Program-made: the position numbers and the translations under genes
In this document: piece by piece, positions 46,535-55,890 of the stretch
Layout of the letters: each line of letters begins with the position of its first letter
Numbering within the stretch: the stretch's first letter is position 1
Assembly: GCA_018823325.1 (NCBI GenBank)
Contig: JAHJIJ010000027.1
Coordinates: 186,001 to 250,000, forward strand
From: Alphaproteobacteria bacterium
Lineage (GTDB): Bacteria > Pseudomonadota > Alphaproteobacteria > Sphingomonadales > Sphingomonadaceae
Direction of reading: 5' to 3'
DNA: 64,000 nucleotides
The notes under the pieces: model-generated
What the model was told of the DNA's origin: nothing
What the model saw: the letters and a program-made list of their open reading frames with translations, nothing else
The model's database searches: none

Positions 46535-47488
46535 TCAGCCAGTAGAGGCAGAACGCGTCCCCTCACCATCAGTTGCGGACGGCGCCTTTGCATCCTGCCA
46601 CACTTCCAGTCCGGCGTCTCCTTCCTTCCCGAACAGGCTGCGCAGGCGCATCTCCTGTTGCGGAAGCGGAATCTCGATGCCGTTCTGGCGCAGCGCATCG
46701 TCGATTGCCCAGCAATAGGTCGCCATCATTCGTCCGGGGCGCTTGACTGCCGAAAGCGTCGGCCAGACGACCAACTCGAAATTGAGGGCACTTTCACCAA
46801 AGCCCACCAGCCAGACCTGCGTGCGTTTGCGCCCGGCGTCCGGCAGCGTCAGCGGCACCGCCTTTGCAGCCTCGATCACCGCATCACGCACTTTCTCCTT
46901 GTCGGCAGTGAGCGCTGTGCGGAACGGCACATGAACGCGCCGGGTCAAGCGGTTACGCGTCCAGTTCGTCACCTTCCCGTCAATCAGATTGGCGTTGGGG
47001 ACAAGCATGTCGACATCATCATTGGTGAGCACCGCCGTCGCGCGGGGGCCGATGGAGCGGACCTCGCCCATCGTGCCGTCCTCCAGCTCGATGAAATCGC
47101 CGACTTCGATGCTCCGATCGAACAGCAGCACCAGCCCGCCAACGAAGTTGCGCACGATGTCGCGCAACCCCAGGCCGATGCCGACACCCAGTGCACCAGC
47201 AAAAAGCGAGAGCGCGGAAAGGTCCACGCCCAGCGCCGAAACTGCGGCGGCGAGACCGAAAGCGACCATGATATAACGCGCAATCTGCCCGCCGATATGG
47301 ATGGCATGGGATCGCTCCTCGCCCATCGTCTGCTGGGCCCGGCGAACGAACTTCTTGAGCAGCCACACCGCAAATAACGCCGTGGCAAACACCACCGTCG
47401 CGGAAATGATCGAGCCAATCGTCAGCCCGGAAACTCCGATATAGGCGATGGGTTGTGTCAGTAGTGCGTCGGCGCCGTGTAAAGCCAC
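46535..47488 (-). CDS. MscS-family mechanosensitive channel
   Basis: Small-conductance osmotic-release channel, about 317 residues. Three N-terminal helices (about residues 20-130) end in the pore helix with LSLFAGALGVGIGLGLRDIVRNFVGGLVLLFDRSIEVGDFIEL, the MscS signature; the cytosolic vestibule follows (VDMLVPNANLIDGKVTNWTR). The start is not certain: GTG at 47488 has AGGAGG upstream (spacing 4); the TTG at 47506 is farther from it. It may protect against hypo-osmotic shock; no partner gene visible. Confidence 0.9.
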   Translation of the reverse strand: MALHGADALLTQPIAYIGVSGLTIGSIISATVVFATALFAVWLLKKFVRRAQQTMGEERSHAIHIGGQIARYIMVAFGLAAAVSALGVDLSALSLFAGALGVGIGLGLRDIVRNFVGGLVLLFDRSIEVGDFIELEDGTMGEVRSIGPRATAVLTNDDVDMLVPNANLIDGKVTNWTRNRLTRRVHVPFRTALTADKEKVRDAVIEAAKAVPLTLPDAGRKRTQVWLVGFGESALNFELVVWPTLSAVKRPGRMMATYCWAIDDALRQNGIEIPLPQQEMRLRSLFGKEGDAGLEVWQDAKAPSATDGEGTRSASTG

Positions 47489-47652
47489 ATGGCCTCCTGT
47501 GAACAAGGCCCACCCTTATTGCGGGTTGGCGCGATGTCAAATTGCCGCTTCGCCAATGGTTTCCGGGGGAGCGACCCTCCACCCGTCCCGAAATCGGACA
47601 GACTATCGCGAATTCGCTTCGTAAGGGCCAATGTCATGCTATCCCGCACCAA

Positions 47653-47832
47653 ATGGAACCACGGCGTGACGCCATTTATTACCAGCAACTCGCGCGGATC
47701 GCACGCCTCAAGGCCGATAGCTGTGGCGATGCCGATGTCGCCCGGCGCCTGCGCGAAGCCGCAATCGTTCACGAGCGCACCGCACGCCGCCTTCTGCGCA
47801 CCCAACTAGGTGGATCGCGGGAAGCGGAGTAG
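47653..47832 (+). CDS. Small hypothetical protein (tentative)
   Basis: 59 residues, MEPRRDAIYYQQLARIARLKADSCGDADVARRLREAAIVHERTARRLL, an alpha-helical, Arg/Ala-rich, possibly coiled-coil product. It is divergent from the MscS gene and upstream of the DUF3857 gene. I could not identify a ribosome site, and composition alone might produce such a frame, so this is a weak call. Confidence 0.35.
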   Translation: MEPRRDAIYYQQLARIARLKADSCGDADVARRLREAAIVHERTARRLLRTQLGGSREAE

Positions 47833-47950
47833 CGTCAGATCGCTTTGAAGTGGTCGCTCGACATCGCTTCGCGATCACGCTTCCCATACACAGATTGAGC
47901 CGTTCGTCGTGATAAGGTAACGCTTCATTGCCTATCCGGATGAGGAGAAT

Positions 47951-50761
47951 ATGTTGAAACGGCGTCATTTTGCTTCTGCCCTGCTTTGCAGCCTCGCTCT
48001 TTCCAGCCTGGCGCGCGCGGGGGAGGCGCCGCTTTACCAGCCCTCGCCGGACTGGGTGCTACAGGCTCAGCTGCCCCCCTCGTCAGAGTTGACCGCGAAT
48101 GGCCCTACCGTGCTGATCTTCGATCGACAGCAACGGATCAGCGATGGCAGCCTGTGGAACTATTCGGACACTGCCCAGCGCATCACCTCTGCCGAGCAGC
48201 TTAACCAGCTCGCCAACCTCACACTCTCGTGGCTACCTGACAAGGGCGATCTGCTGATCCATGAGCTTGCCATCGTGCGCGATGGCGAGAGCCTCGATTT
48301 GCTGGCGGGCGGCCGCACTTTCACCGTCATTCGCCGTGAGCAGGCGCTGGAACGGCGTGAACTCACCGGCCTCCTTACCGCAACCATGGCTGTTGAGGGT
48401 CTGCGCGTGGGCGACATCCTGCGCCTGCGCGCCTCCACCACCAGCAAGGATGCGGCGCTGTCCGGCCATGTTCAGGGCCTTACACCGGTCATCACTGCAC
48501 CAGTCAGCATCGCTCAGGGGCGCCTGCGCACATTGTGGAACAACGAAAGTGACGTGAAGTGGAAGCTGGGTGTCAGCGGCATCGATGCGAAGCCCGTGCG
48601 CGGCGAGCGCTTCACAGAGCTGAGTTTCCCCCTGCCCGCCCCACGCCAGCCGGAAATTCCGGCTGATGCGCCGGGGCGCTTCAAGCCCCTTCCCCTGCTG
48701 GAAGTCTCGACGTTCGCTGACTGGAGTGACGTCTCACGTACGATGCATACGCTCTTCGCGACCGAAGACCTGCTCAAGACTGATAGTCCGCTCATCCCGG
48801 AGATTCGGGCGATCATGCGCGCAGAGCGGACGCCGCTGGCGCGTGCCCAGCGCGCTCTGCGCCTCGTTCAGGATCAGATCCGCTATCTCGCTGTCTCCAT
48901 GGATGGCGGCAATTACGTCCCCCAGACACCGGATGAGACCTGGGCGCTCCGCTATGGCGACTGCAAGGCGAAGACGCTCATGCTGCTCGCCATGCTGCGT
49001 GAAATGGGCATCGAGGCCGAGGCCGTGCTCGCGCATACCGAGCTGGGCGACGCCGCGGTCAATCGCCTGCCCAGCCCCGGAGCCTTCAACCACATTCTCG
49101 TGCGTGCTCAGATCGATGGCGAATCCCTCTGGCTCGATGGCACCGGTATCGGCTCGCGCATCGAGGATATTCGCGATACGCCGCCATTTGGCAATGTGCT
49201 TCCGCTCAGGCCGAAGGGCGCCGAGTTGATGAAGATCGAGCCGCGCAACGCCGCCCGCCCCGCGTTCGATCTCACCATGAACATGGACGAAAGCGCCAGC
49301 GTCGATCTGCCGGCGGTGTTCGATCTCTCACTGGTGCTGCGGGGCGCCGGTGCAACGCAACTCAATGTCGTGCGCAGTCAACTCGACAGTGAGAAACAGC
49401 GCGAGGTGCTGGGCCGGTTCCTTTCGCGTATCGTGGGCAACTCACAGTTCGGCGATATCACGCTGAGCGGGGACGATCAGGCTGGCCTCATGACCATCAC
49501 CGCGCGCGGCGTCACCGGCTCGTCCTGGCGCTGGGAAGACAAAACCCTGCGCCGCACCGTCGATCGCAGCGTCTCGACGATCACCTTCGAGCCGGATCGC
49601 GCCCGGGCCGCATGGTCATCCATCCCGGTGGCGACACCGCCGCCAGAGGCCCGCCGGATCCGCACGACTGTACGCCTGCCGCAGAAGGGCGCAGGCTTTC
49701 GCATCGAGGGCGAGCCTGCGCTCGCGGCGCGCATCGCCGGCTATGAGTTCAGTCGCGAGCTCAGTCTCGACAAGGGCATTCTCACTGTCGACGAGCGGAT
49801 CGATGCGACGGGCACGGAGATCCCCGCCAGTGACGTCGGCACAGAGAAGGACCGACTCGCTACCGCCAAGGCGCAGGCACCCCGCCTGATCGCGCCAGCC
49901 AATGCCCTGCGCCAGTGGGATGTGGCGGGTCGCGATCCCTCCGGTGCCACCCAGATCGCCGCAGCCGAGGCCGTATATGCCAGTGCGATCGCCGCCGACC
50001 GGGACAAGGCTGCGCCCTGGCGAGGCCGCGCAGCCTTCCGCCGCGCGATCAACGACGGCAAGGGCGCACTGGCCGATCTCGACAAGGCAATTGCGCTGGA
50101 GCCCGATGTCGACCTCTATCTCATGCGTGCGCAGCTCCATCAGGAGCAGGGCAATCTCAAGGCCGCCCTCGCCGATGCCGATGCCGCCCGCAGCCTCGAT
50201 CCCTCATCAGTGCAGGCCGTCTTCACGGTGGCCAATCTGCGCGCCGAAACCGGAGATCTTCCAAGCGCCGTCGATTTGCTCGATCAGCGGATTAGCCTAG
50301 GCGGTGACTCTCGTCGCACCTTTCAGGAAGGCAAGGCGGACATCATCGGGCGCTTCGGCGATCCAGCCGAGGCACTGGCATTGGTCGAAACGCTGATGGA
50401 AGACCGGCCTGGCACGCCCACGCTGCTCAATATGCGCTGCTGGATCAAAGGCACGCGCGAGGTGGCTCTGGAAACTGCCACGAAGGACTGCACGGCCGCG
50501 CTGGAGGTCAGCAACAGCCCCTATGCCATCCTCGATAGCCGCGCTCTCGTTTCCTATCGTCTTGGTCGCTATGATGACGCCCTGCGCGATCTCAACGCGG
50601 TGCTGAACGCCGTCCCCGGCATGGCCGAAAGCCGCTTCCTGCGTGGCGTCGTGCTGGCAAGGCTGGACCGCGCCGACGAAAGCAAATCCGATCTCGCTAT
50701 CGCCCGTCGCATCAAGCCCCGCATCGACACGGATTACGAGCGCTACGGGATCAGACCGTAA
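47951..50761 (+). CDS. DUF3857/transglutaminase-like/TPR exported protein
   Basis: 936-residue periplasmic protein. Signal peptide ends near LARAGEAP (residue about 26). DUF3857 covers about 60-230, a transglutaminase-like domain with the Cys of RYGDCKAKTLMLLAMLREMG (about residue 335) and a His-Asp pair (AFNHILVR, LWLDGTG) lies in the middle, a DUF3858-like section follows, and TPR repeats (DLDKAIALEPDVDLYLMRAQLHQEQGN, DDALRDLNAVLNAVPGMAESRFLRG) finish it. The enzymatic activity of this family is not established. GAGGAG precedes the ATG. The gene is monocistronic. Confidence 0.86.
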   Translation: MLKRRHFASALLCSLALSSLARAGEAPLYQPSPDWVLQAQLPPSSELTANGPTVLIFDRQQRISDGSLWNYSDTAQRITSAEQLNQLANLTLSWLPDKGDLLIHELAIVRDGESLDLLAGGRTFTVIRREQALERRELTGLLTATMAVEGLRVGDILRLRASTTSKDAALSGHVQGLTPVITAPVSIAQGRLRTLWNNESDVKWKLGVSGIDAKPVRGERFTELSFPLPAPRQPEIPADAPGRFKPLPLLEVSTFADWSDVSRTMHTLFATEDLLKTDSPLIPEIRAIMRAERTPLARAQRALRLVQDQIRYLAVSMDGGNYVPQTPDETWALRYGDCKAKTLMLLAMLREMGIEAEAVLAHTELGDAAVNRLPSPGAFNHILVRAQIDGESLWLDGTGIGSRIEDIRDTPPFGNVLPLRPKGAELMKIEPRNAARPAFDLTMNMDESASVDLPAVFDLSLVLRGAGATQLNVVRSQLDSEKQREVLGRFLSRIVGNSQFGDITLSGDDQAGLMTITARGVTGSSWRWEDKTLRRTVDRSVSTITFEPDRARAAWSSIPVATPPPEARRIRTTVRLPQKGAGFRIEGEPALAARIAGYEFSRELSLDKGILTVDERIDATGTEIPASDVGTEKDRLATAKAQAPRLIAPANALRQWDVAGRDPSGATQIAAAEAVYASAIAADRDKAAPWRGRAAFRRAINDGKGALADLDKAIALEPDVDLYLMRAQLHQEQGNLKAALADADAARSLDPSSVQAVFTVANLRAETGDLPSAVDLLDQRISLGGDSRRTFQEGKADIIGRFGDPAEALALVETLMEDRPGTPTLLNMRCWIKGTREVALETATKDCTAALEVSNSPYAILDSRALVSYRLGRYDDALRDLNAVLNAVPGMAESRFLRGVVLARLDRADESKSDLAIARRIKPRIDTDYERYGIRP

Positions 50762-50985
50762 AGTGAACGCAAAGGCTCCACCTTCCGGGGCCTGAACGCA
50801 TCTTGTAACACTGGACCAAATCCAGGGTCCCGAAACCTTGCTTTTACGGTCAGAAGAATGAAGCCTTACGCGTTCGGCCTCGACACGAAGCAGCGCTTAA
50901 GCACGCCAGGACAGTTCGGAAGGAAGACTGAACCCAGGGTCAGTTTGCGGATGACGAGGAGCATAGGACGCCGCAGCACGCGCCC

Positions 50986-51660
50986 TCAAACTCGCGCGAG
51001 CAACCCCTCAGTCAGCCCTTCGAACATCCGCCGGCCATCGGTGCTGCCGTGCAGCTTCTCGATCGCGCGCTCCGGATGCGGCATCATGCCCAGCACATTG
51101 CCGCTCTCGTTGAGGATGCCGGCAATGTTCCGCGCCGATCCGTTTACAGCTTCGGCATAGCGGAACGCCACGCGCCCCTCGCCTTCCAGCCGGTCCAGCG
51201 TCTGCGCGTCCGCGAAATAATTGCCGTCGTGATGCGCGACCGGGACATTAATCGTCTCGCCCGCCTCATAGCGGCTGGTGAAGGCGCTCTGGCTGTTCTC
51301 CACTGTGAGCGCCACGCTGCGGCACACGAAGTGGATGCCCGCATTGCGCATCAGAGCACCGGGCAGCAGGCCAGCCTCAGTCAGCACCTGGAAGCCGTTG
51401 CAGATGCCGAGCACATAAGTGCCCCGCGCCGCCGCCTGGGCGACCGCCTGCATGATCGGCGAGCGCGCCGCCATCGCGCCGGAGCGCAGATAGTCGCCAT
51501 AGGAGAAGCCGCCGGGCACGCCGATGAGGTCCAGCCCCTCGGGCAGCTCCGTCTCGCGATGCCAGACCATCTCGGGCTTGCGGCCACTCACGGCCTCGAA
51601 TGCCACCGCGAGGTCGCGGTCGCAGTTGGAGCCGGGGAAGACGATGACAGCGCTTTTCAT
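50986..51660 (-). CDS. purQ: Phosphoribosylformylglycinamidine synthase, glutaminase subunit
   Basis: Class I glutamine amidotransferase of de novo purine synthesis, 224 residues. The nucleophile Cys is in [21 protein letters not shown], and the catalytic His-Glu pair is in [12 protein letters not shown]-terminal [19 protein letters not shown] is typical. It works with PurS and PurL, where PurL carries the ATP-dependent ligase. PurS is encoded 26 bp upstream on the same strand; PurL is not in the window. Confidence 0.96.
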   Translation of the reverse strand: MKSAVIVFPGSNCDRDLAVAFEAVSGRKPEMVWHRETELPEGLDLIGVPGGFSYGDYLRSGAMAARSPIMQAVAQAAARGTYVLGICNGFQVLTEAGLLPGALMRNAGIHFVCRSVALTVENSQSAFTSRYEAGETINVPVAHHDGNYFADAQTLDRLEGEGRVAFRYAEAVNGSARNIAGILNESGNVLGMMPHPERAIEKLHGSTDGRRMFEGLTEGLLARV

Positions 51661-51685
51661 CGGGAGTGTCCTTCCTGGCGCCAGC

Positions 51686-51919
51686 TCAGCCGATCGCCTC
51701 GATGCGGTAATTCTCGATCACCGTATTGGCGAGCAGCTTACGGCACATCGCGTCGATATCATCCTGGCTCGTGCCATCGGCCACGTCCAGTTCGATCAGC
51801 TTTCCCGCGCGCACGTCGTTCACGCCTTCGAACCCCAGCCCCTCGAGCGCATGCTGGATCGCCTTGCCCTGCGGATCGAGCACGCCGGATTTCAAGGTGA
51901 CGAACACGCGGGCTTTCAT
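51686..51919 (-). CDS. purS: Phosphoribosylformylglycinamidine synthase subunit PurS
   Basis: 77-residue assembly subunit of the FGAM synthase complex. [40 protein letters not shown] is diagnostic. PurS joins PurQ to PurL, allowing ammonia transfer. The ATG at 51919 gives MKARVFVTL, the standard opening; the frame runs 42 codons further upstream without features. Together with purQ it forms a short operon. Confidence 0.95.
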   Translation of the reverse strand: MKARVFVTLKSGVLDPQGKAIQHALEGLGFEGVNDVRAGKLIELDVADGTSQDDIDAMCRKLLANTVIENYRIEAIG

Positions 51920-51957
51920 CGGGACTGTCCTTGCGATGGTGATCGGATGCGCCGGCC

Positions 51958-52731
51958 CTAGACCCGGTCTTTCGTCACCGCAAGAGGTGAGCGCGTATCC
52001 GTGCGCTGCGCGGGCAAGGCATCGCGTCGGAACCCGGCAAAGCACGGCCCGCCTACGCGCGCCAGCTCATCCTCGCCGAGCCGCAGCACCAGCTCGGTGC
52101 GCCCGGCACCGAACAGATCCGCAAAGGCCAGTTCATAGCGGGCGCCCAGCCCCGGCTGCGCCGCCTCCAGCAGCCGCGGCAGCCATTTGCCCGCGCCGTT
52201 CCAGTAGTCCCGGCTACGCAGGCTGAGTTCCGCCAGCAGCGGATGCAGCAGCGCGCCGATGGCGATCATCTCCGCCCGCGTCCGCTCCCCGCGCAGATCG
52301 TCAAGCGCGTCGGTGATGCGATAGCGCAGTTCCTCCAGCGCCTCCTCGCCAAGTGGCGCCGGCCCCGCCGCGAGCCGCGCCGCAACCTTGGCCTGCAGCA
52401 CCTTGCCCAGCGTAATCCGCCTTCCGATCACCTCACCTTCCGCCACCATCGAGAGCAACGAAGGCCGCCCGCGCGCGATGTCCCGCTCCATGAAGTGCGC
52501 GAGCGTCGCCGGGTCATGCACGAACATCTCGACCGGCACTCCCTCGACCATCATCGATTCCCGATGCGCCAGCGGCAGCGCCCGATAGACGATGACGAGA
52601 TCGATATCAGAATAGGCCCGCCCCTCCCCACGCATGATGGACCCCGCCACAAAGCCAAAGTCGGCTCCGGGAAAGCGTTCGAGAAAGATGGTCTTGGCAA
52701 TGGCCAGCGCGCGCGCAGGATCGGTGATCAT
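51958..52731 (-). CDS. Nucleotidyltransferase-domain protein
   Basis: 257 residues. The N-terminal nucleotidyltransferase motif is FVAGSIMRGEGRAYSDIDLVIVYR, with the GS and DxD triad typical of minimal nucleotidyltransferases; a helical C-terminal half follows. The substrate could be tRNA, an antibiotic or a toxin target; the family is broad, so no reaction is claimed. It lies upstream of purS on the same strand but 40 bp away with a small gap and no shared function. Confidence 0.78.
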   Translation of the reverse strand: MITDPARALAIAKTIFLERFPGADFGFVAGSIMRGEGRAYSDIDLVIVYRALPLAHRESMMVEGVPVEMFVHDPATLAHFMERDIARGRPSLLSMVAEGEVIGRRITLGKVLQAKVAARLAAGPAPLGEEALEELRYRITDALDDLRGERTRAEMIAIGALLHPLLAELSLRSRDYWNGAGKWLPRLLEAAQPGLGARYELAFADLFGAGRTELVLRLGEDELARVGGPCFAGFRRDALPAQRTDTRSPLAVTKDRV

Positions 52732-52816
52732 GATGGCCGCGCCTTATCAGCCCCGCGCACGGAAGAAAATGCGCGTGAGCCAGAGCGGATTTGGAGTGAG
52801 GTGGTGGCAAGGCACG

Positions 52817-53878
52817 CTACCACGAAGCAGCGGACGTCAACTGTTGCTCACGGCGCCAAAGGAAATCCTTTGAGAGGATCGGTGCGAACATGCGTCGATA
52901 GGCTGCCGGGGAAAGTCCGGTTGATCGCTTGAAGATTCGCCGGAAGAAAGCCGCATTCTCGTAGCCCACCGCCGCCGCGATCTCGTCGGTTGGCAGATCG
53001 GCGCTTTCAAGCAGGCGCTTGGCTTCCTCGATCCGAAGTCCCTGAACGAAATCAATCATGCTTTTTCCTGTCGCAAGTTTGAAGCGACGCTTTGCCGTGC
53101 GTTCCGGAATGCCTGCCGCTGCAATGGCCGCTTTGATGCAGGCGTCTGAACGAAAGTCGGCCGTGAACGCGTCTTCGATGCGGCGGACGGCAGCATCGGC
53201 GTGTTCATGGCGCTGGGCCAGATTGGCATAAGGCAACTGGCCCTCGCCGTGCCATTTGAGAAGATAGACCTTGGCGATCCGCAAGGCCTCCCCGGGCCCG
53301 CAGTAACGGGAGATGATATGAAGCGCGAGGTCATGCCACGAAGTGGTTCCCCCTGCAGTGACGATCCGCCCGCCTGGCTCCGCAAACACGAGGCTCGGGT
53401 CTGGCTGAAAGTCGACGTCGGGAAAGCTCTTGCGGAAGAGATCCTGATAGGCCCAGTGCGATGTGGCCTGACACCCCCGGAGCAGGCCGGTCCGCGCGAG
53501 GAGAATTGCGCCGGAACAGGCAGAATAGATCGAACTGCCATTGCGATAACATGTCCTGATCCACTCGATCACATCATCATATCGCCCACGCAGATCATCG
53601 TCCGGGGCCAGCCACATCTCAGGTAGAATAACGAGATCGACCGGGGGGCAATTTTCCAACGTGGCCTGTGGCAAGACGGGTATACCATTGCCGCAATGGA
53701 AGAGGTCCGCGGAGAGCGACACGATAAGCGGACGGATCGGCGTACTTCTCTGCGAAGCACCCGACAAATCCTGCCACAGGTTTCCAGCGGCGCCCAGGAC
53801 ATCAACCATGCCATACAAGGCCGACCCTGCCGTCCCCGGCAATGCGATGATTGCAGCAGTCAGATCCACGCTTGTCAT
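52817..53878 (-). CDS. GlxA-family AraC-type transcriptional regulator
   Basis: 353 residues with an N-terminal DJ-1/PfpI-like amidase-fold domain (about 5-190, including the nucleophile-elbow-like ACSGAILLARTGLL) and a C-terminal AraC double HTH (about 250-350: IPERTAKRRFKLATGKSMIDFVQGLRIEEAKRLLE, IAAAVGYENAAFFRRIFKRSTGLSPAAYRR). The ATG at 53878 is preceded by AGGGCG; 19 further upstream codons exist. It diverges from an OsmC gene at 54016 and is its likely regulator; relatives respond to carnitine-type or arginine-like compounds. Confidence 0.87.
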   Translation of the reverse strand: MTSVDLTAAIIALPGTAGSALYGMVDVLGAAGNLWQDLSGASQRSTPIRPLIVSLSADLFHCGNGIPVLPQATLENCPPVDLVILPEMWLAPDDDLRGRYDDVIEWIRTCYRNGSSIYSACSGAILLARTGLLRGCQATSHWAYQDLFRKSFPDVDFQPDPSLVFAEPGGRIVTAGGTTSWHDLALHIISRYCGPGEALRIAKVYLLKWHGEGQLPYANLAQRHEHADAAVRRIEDAFTADFRSDACIKAAIAAAGIPERTAKRRFKLATGKSMIDFVQGLRIEEAKRLLESADLPTDEIAAAVGYENAAFFRRIFKRSTGLSPAAYRRMFAPILSKDFLWRREQQLTSAASW

Positions 53879-54015
53879 ACTGCGCCCTGATCTTTGTGGC
53901 ACGAATAGACCGTTTACGGCACCAACGACACTCAATCCAGCCCAGAATTGCGCCTAGACCGTTGCCATCGCCGCAGAATGACAGGCGGCGGACAAACGCA
54001 TGGAAGGATTGAACG

Positions 54016-54594
54016 ATGGAACATCAGATGAACGCGACCACGATCTCTCGGACCTTGAACGGCCTGAATATGGATCAGGCCATGGAAACAATCGGCGCAA
54101 TCAAAGCCGACCCACAGCTTGCCCGTTTCGAGTTTCGCGCGCGCAACCAATGGATTCAAGGTGGCGAGAACCGCTCGACGATCAAGGAATTCTTCGCAGC
54201 CGGCGAGGAGGACACGTCGCGCGCAGTCGCCTTCGAATTCACGAATGGCGAACCACCGGTCCTGCTCGGCAACAATGAGGGCGCAAACCCTGTGGAATTC
54301 CTGCTTCATGCTCTGGCCGGCTGCGTGACGACCACAACTGTTCTCCACGCCGCAGCCCGAGGCATCGAGGTTCGCAGGCTGTCGACCAAACTCACGGGCC
54401 AACTCGATCTTCAGGGGCTGCTGGCGCTCGATCCGGACGTGCCGGCCGGGTACGAAGGCATCCGGATCGAAATGAGCATCGAGGCCGATTGCCCGGATGA
54501 GGAGCTTGATGATCTTCTGGCGTTCGCCCGAAATCATTCTCCAGTCTGCAACACCGTGTGCAGGCCGGTGCCCGTCACGATCGAGCGGGTCTGA
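54016..54594 (+). CDS. OsmC-family protein
   Basis: 192-residue OsmC/Ohr-like protein. The peroxidatic-type Cys lies in LLHALAGCVTTTTVLHA and a second in HSPVCNTVCRPVPVTIERV; the fold segment FRARNQWIQGGENRS and NPVEFLLHALAGC are typical. Known family members reduce organic peroxides with paired Cys residues. The start at 54016 may be the M at 54028 (MNATTI). Transcription is divergent from the GlxA-type regulator and stops at a hairpin facing the next gene. Confidence 0.86.
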   Translation: MEHQMNATTISRTLNGLNMDQAMETIGAIKADPQLARFEFRARNQWIQGGENRSTIKEFFAAGEEDTSRAVAFEFTNGEPPVLLGNNEGANPVEFLLHALAGCVTTTTVLHAAARGIEVRRLSTKLTGQLDLQGLLALDPDVPAGYEGIRIEMSIEADCPDEELDDLLAFARNHSPVCNTVCRPVPVTIERV

Positions 54595-54606
54595 AGATCA
54601 ATTCGG

Positions 54607-54635
54607 GGCGCGTGTCGATCGACGCGACGCGCGCC
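54607..54635. terminator. Hairpin between convergent OsmC and DUF6456 genes
   Basis: Arms GGCGCGTGTCG (54607-54617) and CGACGCGCGCC (54625-54635) pair over 11 bp with one G-T wobble around a 7-base loop. It sits between convergent stop codons and can act in both directions. Confidence 0.55.
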
Positions 54636-54652
54636 TCGCTCTATGGCGCCAC

Positions 54653-55123
54653 CTACCCGATCCGATAATAATCCCCCACCCGATCCAGCGCGAAGCCCAG
54701 CACCAGCTTGCCCGCTCGGGCTGGCCACTGCAGCGCGCGCTCAGCCGCCACCAGACTTTCGCAGGCGCAGACCACGCGCCACAGGATGTCCACAAGCCCC
54801 GGGCCTGCCGCTGCCAGCGCACCGTTCAGCCGGTCGCGCGCGCTCATCCGGGCGAGCGTTGGCGCCTGCCCCGGCGCTCCGCCGCGTCCGCCGCGGATTG
54901 GCACCGCCGCCAGATCCCAGTTCATCGTCACGCGCGCGCCCATACCGGCTTTCTCCCAGTCTCGGCGCAGCGCTTCGGCGGCCTCGAACTGGCGCCGGCT
55001 GAGCATCCCACGCGCATGGAGCCAGGCTGCAGGTGATTCCTCCGGGTTGATCAGCACCCGCTCCCGCTTGCCGTCCGGCCCCTCGATCACCCGCTCCACT
55101 GCTTTGCCACGCCGTTCGTTCAT
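54653..55123 (-). CDS. DUF6456-like protein
   Basis: 156 residues from ATG 55123 (GGAG eight bases upstream). The segment SPAAWLHARGMLSRRQFEAAEALRRDWEKAG with MSARDRLNGALAAAGPGLVDILWRVVCACESLVAAERALQWPARAGKLVLGFALDRVGDYY matches the DUF6456 family of alphaproteobacteria, which often pairs with a helix-turn-helix protein. Here the gene diverges from an XRE regulator at 55220 across 96 bp. Its function is unknown. Confidence 0.7.
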   Translation of the reverse strand: MNERRGKAVERVIEGPDGKRERVLINPEESPAAWLHARGMLSRRQFEAAEALRRDWEKAGMGARVTMNWDLAAVPIRGGRGGAPGQAPTLARMSARDRLNGALAAAGPGLVDILWRVVCACESLVAAERALQWPARAGKLVLGFALDRVGDYYRIG

Positions 55124-55219
55124 GCCTGCATCTCCGCTTCGAGTCGCGAAGACCATTGCCATGCGGCGATAAATGTAGGACAGAGCGAACCGTAAAGGTT
55201 ATCAAAATCAGGTGATCCG

Positions 55220-55783
55220 ATGATTACGAGGATAAGGGAAGTCCGCAAGGCGCGCGGCCTTACGCTAGAGGAAGTTGCTGCCCGCTGCGAGCCGCCAACC
55301 ACGGCGCAGACCATCGGCCGCCTCGAAACGGGCACGCGAACCGTTTCGGTGAAATGGCTTAACCGCATCGCCGCCGCGCTCGATGTGCAGGCGAGCGATC
55401 TGGTCGATCTCCCTGCCAGTGAGAAGGTACCTGTCGCCGCGCTGGTCGGCCCCGACGGCGCCGGCGCGCCCAGCCGCCCGCTCACTCTGGTCCCGCCCGC
55501 CGTGCCCAAGGGCGCGCTCGGCATCCGCATGACCGCCGCGCTCGGCGATTATCGCGCCGGCGACGAGCTGTGGTGCGAACCGCTGCCGCCCGAACGCTTC
55601 GCCGACGCCCTCAACCGCGACGTGCTGGTGCCGCGCCCGGCAGGCCGCTTCTTCTTCGGCCGCCTCATCGGCCGCGACGGCGCTATGCTTCACCTCTTGC
55701 CGCTGGGCATCGGCATGCGCCAGCAGGTGGTGAACGACCCGGCGTGGATCGCGCTGCCCGTGCGGCTGATCCGGGATCTGTGA
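55220..55783 (+). CDS. XRE-family HTH regulator with long C-terminal domain
   Basis: 187 residues. N-terminal HTH (about residues 3-60: ITRIREVRKARGLTLEEVAARCEPPTTAQTIGRLETGTRTVSVKWLNRIAAALDV) and a C-terminal region PKGALGIRMTAALGDYRAGDELWCEPLPPERFADALNRDVLV resembling an S24/LexA-like fold, but I see no clear Ser-Lys protease pair. It resembles phage-type repressors but no prophage genes are near. It probably regulates itself or the divergent gene. Confidence 0.75.
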   Translation: MITRIREVRKARGLTLEEVAARCEPPTTAQTIGRLETGTRTVSVKWLNRIAAALDVQASDLVDLPASEKVPVAALVGPDGAGAPSRPLTLVPPAVPKGALGIRMTAALGDYRAGDELWCEPLPPERFADALNRDVLVPRPAGRFFFGRLIGRDGAMLHLLPLGIGMRQQVVNDPAWIALPVRLIRDL

Positions 55784-55890
55784 GGATGTCGCCTTCCACA
55801 TAAGGTGGACGCCGAGAATATCGGACACATTCAAACCCTTGGCTGTCGAAGAACTCGCTCAGCGGCTAGTCGGCTAGGAAATCTGATCTC

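Noticed and set aside
48233..49093. Minus-strand frames inside the DUF3857 gene
   Set aside because: Antisense shadows; the plus-strand protein has a signal peptide, domain motifs and TPR repeats.
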